Shown here piece after piece: positions 30,967 to 41,827 of a stretch of 64,000 nucleotides of DNA. Source of the DNA: Sporothrix humicola (Eukaryota; Ascomycota; Sordariomycetes; Ophiostomatales; Ophiostomataceae). The stretch covers positions 62,001-126,000 of the forward strand of contig WNYE01000091.1 in the NCBI GenBank assembly GCA_021396245.1, read 5' to 3'. The position numbers and the translations under genes are program-made. The notes below the pieces were generated by a model. The model saw only the letters and a program-made list of their open reading frames with translations, made no database searches and had not been told where the DNA came from. Each line of letters starts with the position of its first letter. The first letter of the stretch is position 1.

Positions 30967-33544
30967 GATATCGAGATGTGGTGGTGATATCGGGTTCGAA
31001 AGAGCGTAGAGGTTGGGCGATTATTGGGCCGTCTCAATGGCGGAGACCTAGATGGGCGTCACCATTGAATGTGGCAGTCGTAACTGGCGTCGAATGTCGT
31101 ACAATGCGATACAATGCGATGAAATCTGATGTCGTCGTCGATGCGATTGATGTGCGTCGAAAAACGTCGAAAAATTGATCAAGAAAAAAAAGAGGAGGCT
31201 GGTGGAGATTGGGTCGTCGCAAAAGATAAGCTCGTGACAATCGAAATGACGCCAAAGTTGGGCCGCTGTTGGTTGTTCGCTAGCTGCACGCGAGTCGACT
31301 CGTGATGTCAGAATGAAAGAAAGAAGAGATGAGGAGAAAACCTGGGAGGGTGGGATGGGATGAAAGAGGGGAGGGAAAAAGAGAAAAGAGCAAAGAAACA
31401 ATGCGCTTTTCGCTTCGTGTTGGAATGCTGCGAAAAGGGAGGGTAATATGCTGACGATAGGGGGGGAACGGCCGCTGAGAAGAGGGAGAGGGCCGAAGGG
31501 AAACTTGGGAAGGAACCAAGTGGTGACGGGAAATGGAAAATGGGGAAGCAACCACCCAAAAGACGCGTTCGACTTCGCATCTTGGCAATCGCGGGACCCC
31601 CTTTTTCCTGGAGATGTCGTTCCTGATTGGCCCCTTTGGTCTTCTTGGTTGGCTCCAGGGGGAGATTTAGTGCAATTACACGTGCTTTTTCTGCATTTCT
31701 CCAGGTAAGCCAGCGGAAGTGAAGGAGCAAATGGCCGTGCAAAATAGTGCAAAAGAGGGAGGAGCAGCCCGCAGAATGAGGAGAGACAGCAGGACCAGAG
31801 CCAAAAGCACCTCGGCTGGTAGGCCACCATGCCTCATTGAGGAAGGTGCCCACTTATTGTGCACGTCAAAAGCGGTGCCAAAATTGGTGGTGGGCACGGC
31901 TGTTGCTGCCAAAAGTTCGAGGAAACAGTGCACAACAGGCACAATTGACAACCAAAACAGCAAGAACAGCGAGGAGAGAACGTCAGGAACGTTCACGAGC
32001 TTGCGCTGGGACTTTAATTACTGCAGCAGACGAAGCTGCACCGGTGGCACCTTCTCCATATTTTCTCCGCAGAATGCAGAATCACAAGAAAAAAAGCTGT
32101 CGATTGAAAAGCTGGAGGAGAGCGACGGCGCACAGCGAAATCGAAATAAGAATGGAAACGGCGTCCATTCCATTTCGCGATAATCATCCGTGGATGCAGT
32201 TCAGCACAGTCCAGTCAAGTTCTCCCGCTATTGACAGGGTTACAATTTACTGGATCCCGAGTATTCTCCCTTCCTTACTCACGACCTCTCGCCCCCCTCA
32301 CATCAAGAACGCCGGCCATCCGTGCGATGTTTTCTTACTGTGTCTATTATTATATGGCGTATTGTTCGTGCATTTTACCCTGCCTTCGCATGAGCCTCAT
32401 TTCACAAGCGCATCGCGTCAAAAGACGATGTCGAAATACTCGGCTGTTCACGTTCCGGATGTCAACAAACCACGAAAATATCGTGGCATTTTGTCACTTT
32501 CCTACATCGCATTGGCTTTCAATTTAATGCATTTGTACACATTCTTAAATAACATCGGGCTGAATCGCTTTCTTGAGGCCGAACTGGGGCACAACGTATG
32601 ATTCGATTATTCTCGAATATACGGCCCCTCGGCTGCCACCGGAAAGAATGGAAATAAACATGAAGACGTGACCGAGGAACATAAACGTAAAGACAACGGC
32701 GAAGAGTAGAAGCAACACATTAAAATGATAGAATAAAGAACAACGAAATAAAAACATGACACAATATCCTCGTGGGTATCAACTGATGGGAACGGCGAGA
32801 GGCCACCTCAAATAGCCTCGTCGTCCTCGTTCCCCAGTCCCCCCCCTCTTCGCCGGGGACCGTTCGCCCTTTTCCGCCGGAACCATCACCACCTGCCCAT
32901 CCGTCATCCTTCGACCTCAGGGCTGATGGCCAATGGTATGCCGCAAATCCCCCTCCTTTTCCCCTTTTTTGTTTTCCCTCCTCTTTTTGGTTGTGATGAC
33001 GCAAACTTCTTTGGGGTTGTTGTCGCTCATGAGATACTAAAATACAGATAATTTTTGTCCATAGACTGGCTCGCCGGCCAGTATCCTTCGCTTTTTTTGC
33101 TTCTCCTTTTCGAGTCCGTCTTTCGATAGGGCAGTCCCACCACGGTGCCGTTATCAGAAGACGAGACCGGAAATAAAGGAACATAAAAATGAAACCGAGT
33201 AATAAAAAGAAGAGTGAAAAGAAGATGACTTCAAGACACACACAGGTAATAATGGTAGACCGAACGCCAAAAGGCAATGCAGCGCATGCTGTGAGAGACA
33301 AAGGAAATAAAAGCACACAAAAAGCAAGAACAAGAAATGACGGCTCAAAAAGGAAACAAATGACAGAACCCTTCACCACAGACACTTGTCTTGGTGATAC
33401 AATGATTGATGATGGCCGGAATCAAGAACACGAAAAAGAACCAAAATGAAAGATGAAAGCACACAGGACCGTTCAGCGCTGGCGACGGCGGGGCACATCA
33501 GACAGTCTCAGGCGCTGGATTCGGGGCACACGGCATCGTGCACC
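30967..33544. other. Large intergenic region, 2.6 kb
   Basis: Promoter of the TMEM135-like gene (with short repeats ACAATGCGAT at 31100-31120), CT/GA tracts at 31320-31520, and the 3' side of the BTB-like gene. ORFs up to 260 codons (31048-31830) are arginine/proline/serine junk without homology. No gene supported. Confidence 0.45.
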
Positions 33545-36202
33545 CTAACGAGATGCATCGGCATGAGCCCAGATCCGCGCAATATGGCCCGTCTCGCCGT
33601 GGCAGAACTCCTTCCAGCCCAGGACATCCCAGCCGTCAATAGCGACGGGATGGTCGCGGTGCTGGGGCGGGGTCGGGCGCTGGAGGCGGGCCAGGATGGC
33701 GTCGCGCTGCTCGGCACTACCCAGAATCGTGCCGGCGTGGATGGCGTCGAGGGCTTCTAGACGGCGATGCTCACGCTCCTCGACAACGGCACGGGTGATG
33801 GATCTGTAGTCGGCAGTGAGCTGCGGGTGGCACAGGACGTACTTGAGGTAGTCGTACGGCAGGTTGACCAGGATACGTGACAGAACGGAAGCTGCGTCCG
33901 TCTGGTTGGCATCAGCAGCGTTCAGAACGCCGTTGATGCTGCCGTGGGCCACCTTTGTCGAAGTCTCGTCGGCGAAGCCACCGAACACAATCTTGGGCGA
34001 GCGCGGGCCGCCCTTCTTGGCATTGCTTGCGTCATTGTGGGCACGCATGGGCAGGCTGACTGAACCGGCTGAGCGAAGGTGGTTGGCCGTGCCGTTACTA
34101 GCGTTCTTGTTGGCATCGCCGGCAGCATCGTTCTTGGCAGAGGCAGCATTGTCGGTCGTCTTGGAGGTATCCAGTGGGAAACGGAGGAGCGTCGCCTTGG
34201 CGAGGGTTGACTTGGCCGCGGCAGCGTTGACAGCGAAATCGGTCGGGAAGTTGCGCACGATGAAGTCGACAGCCTGGCTGATGAGGCGGCAGACAGCGAG
34301 ACCGGCACCGCGACCATACCGGAGATCAGCATGCACATAAGCCGGTCCGCTCGGGTTGGTGTTTCCGTCGGCAGTGTTGGGGAATGTGGCGCCGTTGAGG
34401 CCGAATGACAAAACCTTCTCGACCGTGTCCCAGCCAATCAGGCGACCAGCCTGCTCAGCACCAACAGTCTCGACACTATCCAGCATGAAGATGAAACCGG
34501 CCGCCAGGTTCGCCAGGGCCTTGTCGAGCGACTGAACATCAGCAAGCGGGTGGCCGTAGAGGCTACGCAGAGCCTGCACGGCAGCATCGATGGTGATGTA
34601 GGGGTCCTCGATCTTCATGTGCAGAGCCAGGATGGGCTGGTTGAAGGGACCAGAGTGCATGGTACCGACGTCGCTGCGGATGAGATGGCCAATGCTCTGG
34701 CTCTGGACGAGGACGCCGCGGTGGCCAGCAAACATGGTCGAGATCTGCTGCTGCTGCTGCTGCTCAGGGCCGTTCGATTCGGAGGCCGAGTTCGCTTTAG
34801 GGAAGTGCAGGATCAGGTGGCAGTCTGAGGTCTGGGGGTTGTCGAAGCTGTGCTGGAGCTGCTGCTGCAGGTGGTGGACAAACTGGAAGTCGAAGCCATG
34901 GCTCGGAATGTCGTCGCGGCCACCGGGGCGCTCGTGGGGACCAGCGTTCGGGAAGCCAGAAGGCTGGAAGAAGGGCGGCGACATCATTGACGACATGGAA
35001 TCGTTGGTGCGAAGAGGCAGGTGTCCGTTGGGGCCACTAGGGATGGCTCCACCCTGGTGCTGGAAGGCGGGTCCGTCGGCTGCATTGTCGGGCGAGTGCG
35101 ATCCGTGGAAGCTACCAGGGGTAGAGGGGTTGAAGCCAGCAGAAGAGGGAACAAAGCCGTTGATGTCGCCGGTATGGGGCGCGCTGGGCGGTCCCTGCCA
35201 CTCACGGGGGCCCATGTTCGGCATGTTGTATGGCACAAACTGGGGACCGCCAATCAGGCCAGGCGGAGGAGGCAGCGGGCCATGGCCAGTTGGGACGGGA
35301 GACACATTGTTGGAATCGTGGAAGGCACCGAACGTGATGCTACCGGCGCTCAGGTGGGGTTGGTGGAATCCGGGATGCTGATGGTGCTGAGGGTGGAGAG
35401 GATGCTGCGGGTGAGGCGGGAGCTGGGGGTTGACCGACTGTCTCGGCGGTCCCCGGTGCCTGGCTGCAGATCCGCTGCGCGAGTGCGGAGGGAAGACAAA
35501 GTCCGGCACGGCATGGGCGTTGGGCGGCAGGCCAGCGGAAGCCGGGCCCTGTGGGATATGAGGCTTGGACGAACCGCTGACGACCGCGCCGCTGGCCGAC
35601 GAGTGTCTGTCTGTGGTGGTGGTGGTAGGAGGAACAAAGGGGGCGGCAGTCGGGTCGGCCAGGGTGGTATTTGTCGACGACTGAGGGGTCTTGGTTGTGG
35701 TGGGAGAAGACACTGATGTGGATGCGACCACGGTCTGGGGTGTCGAGTTGAAGGCGCCTTCGGAGGGCTTGTCGGCAGGCGTCGAAGTGGTAGCAGCGGG
35801 CTCGGCAGTCTTGTGGTTGTTGTCGCCGTTGAGCGAGTCGGTATCCTTTTCCAGCCCGGCCGCAGCCTCCTGTGTCGGCTTGTTCTCCTTCTGCTTCTGT
35901 GCCTCCTTCTCTGCCTTCTCCTTCTTTGCTTTCTCTGCTTTCTCTTTCGCTTCCTTTTCCTTCTTCTCCTTATCCTGCTGCTTCTTCAGCTCAATCTCCT
36001 TGGCCAGCTTCTCCTCCTGCTTCTTCTTGACGAGCTCTTCCTGCTGCCGCTTCAGGCGCTCCTGCTCCTCCTGCTTCTGCTGTCTCTGGAGCTGCTGCTT
36101 CTGGACCATGGGCAAGGGGATCACAGGAACGACAGCGGCGCGGGCATTCTTTGGCCGGCCAGCCGTTTGGGGAGGCGGCGGCTTGTTGGCCGTGGGCGGC
36201 AT
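33545..36202 (-). CDS. Large fungal protein with charged coiled coil, disordered middle and BTB-like domain
   Basis: Intronless, 885 residues. Residues 33-110 are a Lys/Glu/Gln coiled coil (QKQEEQERLKRQQEE.. KEKKEKEAKEKAEKAKKEK). Residues 115-440 are disordered, rich in Pro, Gly, Thr and His (HPQHPLHPQHHQHPG). From about 445 an ordered part begins with QTSDCHLILHFPK and, after a short Gln run (from about CAG/CTG codons near 34745), MFAGHRGVLVQSQSIGHLI. That strand pattern is like the start of a BTB/POZ domain. The rest (ALRSLYGHPL.. LPYDYLKYVLCHPQLT.. GWDVLGWKEFCHGETG) is unassigned but looks conserved. It might be a scaffold or adaptor; no enzyme motif. Confidence 0.75.
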   Translation of the reverse strand: MPPTANKPPPPQTAGRPKNARAAVVPVIPLPMVQKQQLQRQQKQEEQERLKRQQEELVKKKQEEKLAKEIELKKQQDKEKKEKEAKEKAEKAKKEKAEKEAQKQKENKPTQEAAAGLEKDTDSLNGDNNHKTAEPAATTSTPADKPSEGAFNSTPQTVVASTSVSSPTTTKTPQSSTNTTLADPTAAPFVPPTTTTTDRHSSASGAVVSGSSKPHIPQGPASAGLPPNAHAVPDFVFPPHSRSGSAARHRGPPRQSVNPQLPPHPQHPLHPQHHQHPGFHQPHLSAGSITFGAFHDSNNVSPVPTGHGPLPPPPGLIGGPQFVPYNMPNMGPREWQGPPSAPHTGDINGFVPSSAGFNPSTPGSFHGSHSPDNAADGPAFQHQGGAIPSGPNGHLPLRTNDSMSSMMSPPFFQPSGFPNAGPHERPGGRDDIPSHGFDFQFVHHLQQQLQHSFDNPQTSDCHLILHFPKANSASESNGPEQQQQQQISTMFAGHRGVLVQSQSIGHLIRSDVGTMHSGPFNQPILALHMKIEDPYITIDAAVQALRSLYGHPLADVQSLDKALANLAAGFIFMLDSVETVGAEQAGRLIGWDTVEKVLSFGLNGATFPNTADGNTNPSGPAYVHADLRYGRGAGLAVCRLISQAVDFIVRNFPTDFAVNAAAAKSTLAKATLLRFPLDTSKTTDNAASAKNDAAGDANKNASNGTANHLRSAGSVSLPMRAHNDASNAKKGGPRSPKIVFGGFADETSTKVAHGSINGVLNAADANQTDAASVLSRILVNLPYDYLKYVLCHPQLTADYRSITRAVVEEREHRRLEALDAIHAGTILGSAEQRDAILARLQRPTPPQHRDHPVAIDGWDVLGWKEFCHGETGHIARIWAHADASR

Positions 36203-38170
36203 GGTGAAAACAGCGTCGAGGCAGGCAAGGTGGTTAAGCGGGTGTCGGGGTAGACGGGGTCATTGATTGGTCCGTTATCGGGTCCGGCGTCGAGATGTCG
36301 AAATTTCGAGATAAGAACGAGATATCGTGGTATCGATACGGAAGCGCGTCGTAGCCTTGGATGACCTGCTAAGACATCGGAGTTAGTAAGTCGGCTCCGG
36401 ACACGAAACAGCTATAATGCAGTGGTGATGTGAGGCTCAAATGCACAGAGCCAAAAGTGTGACGACAGGTGTTCCACGCCGTCTCTTCCCATCAACGGGA
36501 GCTGGTCTCAGTCTCCCTGGTGTCAATAGGCTGCCATCGGCCAGCGACGCCGATCCTTTTGAAGGTGTGCCTTGTTGAGATTGGGCAGAGTATGAGGCGG
36601 CAGAGGAGTGTCAAAAGGCGACAAGATGGGATGGAATGCGCGAAAAATGCAAAATAATAAGGTATGCCGAAGTATCGGAGTGGAATCGCGACAAGGTGAA
36701 GTTTGGGGGCAGGGAATTGGAGCTTTACCTACCGAGCAAAAAGAGCTTCTTGAACAGAAAGGGGAGTGGTAAAGGAGTGACAGAAGAGATGTGTAAAGTT
36801 AAAGGCGGAAATGGAAAAAAAAAAAAAAAGGAGCGGTCGCCAGGCAGAAGATGCGGCTGGCAAAAAGGTGAGGTGGATTGGAGGGATGGAGATGTCAAAA
36901 AGGAGAGGAATGATGATGATGCAAATAAAGATGCAAACGAGATGTAAAAAAAGCCGACCACACAGCAGCCGTCTCTTCCAGTGCGAAAAGACAGCGAACG
37001 TGGATTGTTGCAAACGAAAAAGGAGTCGTAAACGGATCGGAGGGAATGCGAATGTCGGTAGCTGGGCCAGACAAACGCAAGCTGCTGCTGGGGCGGATGT
37101 CGTCGAGGGGAGAGGTTGAGGAGAATCCGAGAGAAGGCGAAAGAGGAGACGACGAGAAAGTGGAGGAGCGAAGGTGCTGCTGCTGTTTGCATCGGACTTT
37201 CCCTGGCGTTCTGCCCCAGTCATTCTGAGTCTGTTTCTCGTCCTCTTTCCCTTTTTTTTTTTTTTTTTTTTTAGATTGAGGTCCCAGCTTTTTTTGTGGG
37301 GCTCCTTCTCTTTATTTCTCAGCTTGGGAGCCTCCCCCACGAATCAGGAGCGAGCAGATGGAGCTTCAAGACGCGGTCACGTGTACTCCAACCGTTGAGA
37401 GGAGTTTCCTCAATAAGATGTTCGCATTGTTGAACCTGCCATGAAGGCCTCCTTCCCCAACCCAGAATGGCAAGAATAACCTAGAATTTCGGTGTAAGTG
37501 GAAGGTGCATTCAAGTCGTTATTGATGCTCTTGCCGTGAGTATATTGCTCTTTCTGTTCTGGGGGAAGCTGCTCAAGTTAGTCTTAATATTGCATCGTAG
37601 CCCCTGAATTGATTCCCATTGAGCTTCTTGTGCAACTGTTTTCTTCTTCTCCAATGCAAGACATGAATACATTATTCAACGAGCCGTGTCCCGCCAAGCC
37701 ATCTCATACAATGCGTGGGGATTTTACTTCGATGATGCACAAAGTGCATTAGCATGCCGCTCTATTTCACGAACCACGAGCTTTCGGTACCCCATCCATA
37801 ATGCTGAAAACCGCAATCAACAAGACTCAATCCAGTCTCTCGATACCCTTCGGTGAACCATAAGATGATAACCACGACAAGATCTCGATTCGAAGCATAG
37901 CTTGCTTACTGCACAATGGAGCCCTGCGCTTGTCTTCTTCCTCCTTCCGTACCGTCTTACACCTTCTTTTGCAACCACATTTGGTGACCCAAAAGATGTC
38001 AATACTGACAGCTCGTTACTTGGAGATGTTGACATTTTAACCAGATCAAGGTACGATTTACTCGTTAACTTTCTGTTTTCTTCTTCTTTGCAATCTGTCT
38101 CGGCTGTTGAGTCCGTATTTGTTTCCAGAAGCTTACCCCATTTTTGTAGGATTCGGCGGAGATACTGCAT
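36203..38170. other. Divergent promoter region (BTB-like / Zn2Cys6)
   Basis: About 2 kb. GA-rich tract (36600-36950) and a poly-T run at about 37250-37272. The BTB-like promoter has clustered TCGA/GATATCG words (36286-36345). No coding feature supported. Confidence 0.5.
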
Positions 38171-40420
38171 ATGGCCGGGGCCAAATTCCAATCACTTTGT
38201 CTTCTTTCACGATTGACTCCCCAAAAACAACGCAACATGCATGAAGAAGTACAAGACACAGAAAGCAACCAAACAATGGATATCACCAAAAGCGGACCTT
38301 CGAAACGATTGCTGCAGCCTTCCGGCAGTGCTGCCGTCACAAAGAGCGGCAAACGCCAGACCCCTGCACGGCCCAGGGCCAAGGTCAAGACAGGCTGCCG
38401 AACGTGCAAGTAAGCCATTTACCCCACACTCAGAGTGGCACCCTTCTATCTACACAGTCTTGGCTGATTCCTCATTCTGTGTACCTCTCCCAAAAGACTA
38501 CGAAAGGTCAAGTGCGATGAAGGCCGTCCGGCTTGTTCACGATGCGTGTCCACTGGCCGGACTTGTGAAGGTTACGGCATCTGGGGCGGCGGGAACAGGG
38601 ATGCAGCTCCGGGCTCGGCATCCGCCTCGGCGGTCACGCCGGCAGCCCTCATGATGGCAATGGCCCGGCGACAACGGCAGTCCACACAGTCTCCACCGTG
38701 GCAAACGATTCCACCGCAAGTTTTGAACGGCACCACTGCTCCATTAAGCTCCCAAGAGTGCAACTGGCTCGACTGGTTCCGCTGGCGGACGGCGATCAAG
38801 TTGCGGGGTGCGTTTTCAATGGCCTTTTGGGACGTGCTGGTAATCCGCGCCAGTCTGGAAGAGCCGGCCGTCCTGCACGCCGCCCTTGCCCTGAGCACAG
38901 TACACCGTCGAGTTGGAGGCGGCGAAGGCATGGGAAGAAGCGACGGCGAGCGCCTCATTGCGGCAGAATCGTGCAGCGAAGAGTTCACTCTGCGGCAGTA
39001 CAACAAGGCGATCCATCACTTGATGGCCTCACCGTCGACACGGGATGTTTTCGGGGTACCAAGTGCTTCTCATGACATCACTTCGACACGCATTATGCTT
39101 GTGGCGTGTATGCTGTTTACATGCCTCGAGTTTATGCGTGGCCGGTTCCAGACGGGCAGCACTCATCTCAAGAACGGTGTACGATTGCTCGACGATCTCT
39201 ACGCAGGCTCCAAGAAGAACCGGTCTCCATCGTCACCTGCGTTGAACTCGTTTCGTCTGGTCAGAGACCGCTACTATCCGCGAGACAATATGGAGTCTAT
39301 GGACAAGTGGCTACTCGAGGCCTTTGCGCGAATGAACCTGCTGGCGGCACAGTTTGGGCATGGATATGCCGGGCCAATGCTGCCCACAGCACCACAGTAC
39401 TTCTTCTCGCCCGACCATCATTTGCTGACGCTTCCAATTACTTTTGCGTCGGTCAGTCAGGCAAGAAACATACTCGACGAGCTGGTCTACGAAGTCTTCT
39501 CGCTTAAGGGGCAGAGCCAAGATTTCCACAGTCGACAAGCACATGACACACTATTACATCTGCCTCTTGATACGAGCTCAGCGTCTTCTTCGTCGACATC
39601 TTCACCACTACCGTCGCCGGGAGCCGAGACTATGACTGCATTAGGCCGTGAACGGGCTCGTCTTATTGGCGCCTTGGATGCATGGCACTCGACGTACCGT
39701 GTTTCGAGAATCAGTCTGTATTCTCGACCAGATGTCGACCTTCTTGCCCGCGTCGCCTACCAGATGCTCGTCCTCTATTACGACATGGCCTCCATCCTGA
39801 TATCGACGTGTCTAGAGTCTGACACCGAGCTGGCGTTTGACGCTTATACCAACCGCTTTCTGACAATTTTGCGGAATGCTCTGCTGTTCATCCGCGCCGT
39901 CAAGGATGTCCACAACTCGCAGGATGTGCACTTTAGCATCGACCCCGAAGTGGCCGAGCAGCTCGGGTCGGCAGCCTCGCCCACCGTCTGTCTGTTCAAT
40001 GCCGACGTTGGATGGACACCGCCACTCTACTTTACAGCTCTGCACTGTCGCGTATCCCGTATCCGAGAACAGGCCGTGCGGTTTGTCAAGTCGATACCGA
40101 GCCGTGAAGGGCTGTGGGACTCACAGCTAGCCAGTGCTGTAGCTAATGAGGTGATTAGGTTGGAGACAGAAGGCAGTGCGTACGGTGAACCAGAGTCATC
40201 AACACACATTGATGAAGGCCTGTTTGAGCAGAACTCTCCCCCACCACCTCTTGTTCCTCTTCCGGCATCGGAACCGCGCATCCACAATGTGCACGTGGTC
40301 TTACCAGACAGCTGGTCGGGGACCACAACGATAACGTGCGAGAAGAGGTGGGTGGATGGGCGATGTGAAGCAATCAAGACGGCATTCGATCCAGCGACAA
40401 AAGAGTGGGCGAGGACATGA
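38171..40420 (+). CDS. Zn2Cys6 transcription factor
   Basis: Two exons: 38171-38409 and 38497-40420 (87-nt intron, donor GTAAGC, acceptor AAAAG), 720 residues if the first ATG is used. ATGs at 38237 and 38277 are also possible and would still keep the zinc cluster. The intron splits the cluster: GCRTCK-LRKVKCDEGRPACSRC followed by VSTGRTCEGYGIWGG, giving C-x2-C-x6-C-x6-C-x2-C-x6-C. The rest is a fungal-specific regulator C-terminal region (LDWFRWRTAIKLRGAFSMAF, AALALSTVHR, LVACMLFTCLEFMRG). It binds DNA in the nucleus; the C-terminal part resembles the DUF3468-type activation region. Targets unknown. Confidence 0.9.
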
Positions 40421-40795
40421 TCAGTTGAGAGACCGCGTTTCATTACACAAGTTATACTTCAAGAGATCGATCTGTGTCACTGCAACGGTGGCACTGTATC
40501 TTGACCTTCGTTGCATGCAACGTGCGTGTATCACATGGCTACCACGCGTGAAATTGGCGGGTTGTGTCTCGAACCAGTCCCATACCGTCGTTATATGGTG
40601 TGAACTTACTTCTTTTCACCTTCCATCTTTGAGTTTCTCCTCCCGAATTAAAGTGCCACCAATCCAGGGCCTCTTGTTTGAGAGGCATCCAACTTGCATA
40701 CATCGCCACCGTTGTCCTCACTTGCTCTGTCGGTCAAAATCATGAAGTCACACAAAGAGAGGCAAACTACTCGAGTGCCACTTCGCTCCCAAAAG
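40421..40795. other. Intergenic
   Basis: About 375 bp between the Zn2Cys6 gene and the TATA box of the 30-codon ORF; no gene seen. Confidence 0.4.
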
Positions 40796-40803
40796 TATAA
40801 ATA
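40796..40803 (+). promoter_or_regulatory. TATA box (TATAAATA)
   Basis: TATAAATA, 180 nt before the ATG at 40983. It is followed by a CT-rich initiator region (40840-40860) and an A/C-rich (CAACA) leader from 40866 to 40980. That design is typical of strongly expressed fungal genes. Confidence 0.6.
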
Positions 40804-40982
40804 GGGCCAGACTTCTCCTCAAATCGACCAACTCGAAAATTCTCTCTCTTTCTTTCTTCATCCGCAACAAGATCACCACCAGCAAAAATTGCAACAGCAA
40901 AAGCAACACAGCAACAAACCAACAAAACCAGCAACGCAAAAACCAACACCAAGACAAACCAACCACCCGGCCACCCGCCAAA

Positions 40983-41075
40983 ATGACGTACGGCGACAGC
41001 AAGAAGGAGAAGGACGCGCCCCGCCCCCAGACCCCCGGTCCCGGCGTGAGCAAGGACGACAAGGACAAGAAGTAG
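40983..41075 (+). CDS. Small charged protein (30 aa)
   Basis: ATG in context GCCAAAATGAC, then 30 codons and TAG. Residues: MTYGDSKKEKDAPRPQTPGP, then GVSKDDKDKK. It is hydrophilic, Lys/Asp/Pro-rich, with strongly C/G-ending codons, unlike the AT-rich surroundings. The TATA box and CAA-rich leader support a real transcription unit. An alternative is that it is the first exon of a longer gene, since AAGAA-GTAGGT at the stop looks like a donor site; no convincing next exon is seen within 500 bp. No known family. Confidence 0.5.
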   Translation: MTYGDSKKEKDAPRPQTPGPGVSKDDKDKK

Positions 41076-41827
41076 GTGTTTCACAGCACCTATAGCCAGA
41101 CCCCTTCGCTCGACAAAATGGTGCACCGTTTTGTCTCTGTGAATGTCTAGGCTCCATCGCCTGAGGGCGATTCTGTCAAAGTTGACAATTTGTCGACTTT
41201 TTTTTCTTTTTGGATCAGCCGGCTTGCGATGCGATGATTTTTTCTTTCAGATAGGTAGATAGTTAGATAGCCACGTAGTTTTGTTTGGCTATTTACTTTC
41301 CAGAGATAGCTCTTTGCGTAGCTAGGCAAAAAAATAAAGATAGATGCCAAACGACACAAATGTCTTTGTACGAGTGAACAAAACCAAGTGAACAAAAGTG
41401 TTCTTGTGGGCTCCACTTACACCAAAAGGGTCGTGGAAATAGTAAAGATTATCAAAACACTGCCGCTACTGTACTATTTGTACCGTAGTTGCTTTCTCGC
41501 CACAGTTGTGTTTGGATTTGCATTTATCATATTCATCACATTCATCACATATATTTAGCATTTTTGGAACAGGTGTTTTTTTAATTTTTTTTTTGTTTTT
41601 CTGTTATGTTATCAACTTTTTTTTTGCTTTTCTAGGACAAAGAAATCGAACAAAGGGAAAACAAAGCGAGGGGACGAAGAAATGAAAGTCATTTTCTTCC
41701 ACAACAATAAGCTTGTACTTCCCTTTTATGCCTTTGCTAATCTGCAAAGGTAAAGGCATTCGCCTTTTACTCACCTCTTACTTCACCATGGGTCCCCGTG
41801 TGCTTGTCTTTAACCTACATTGGTCGC
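41076..41827. other. Convergent 3' region, AT-rich
   Basis: 750 bp between the small ORF and the stop of the Gly/Ser/Tyr-rich gene. T-runs, GATAG and ATTCATCACA short repeats. No gene seen. Confidence 0.45.

Noticed and set aside
31048..31830. 260-codon minus-strand ORF
   Set aside because: Lies in CT/GA tracts, rich in Ser/Pro/Phe with no domain; a second ORF of similar junk overlaps it in another frame.
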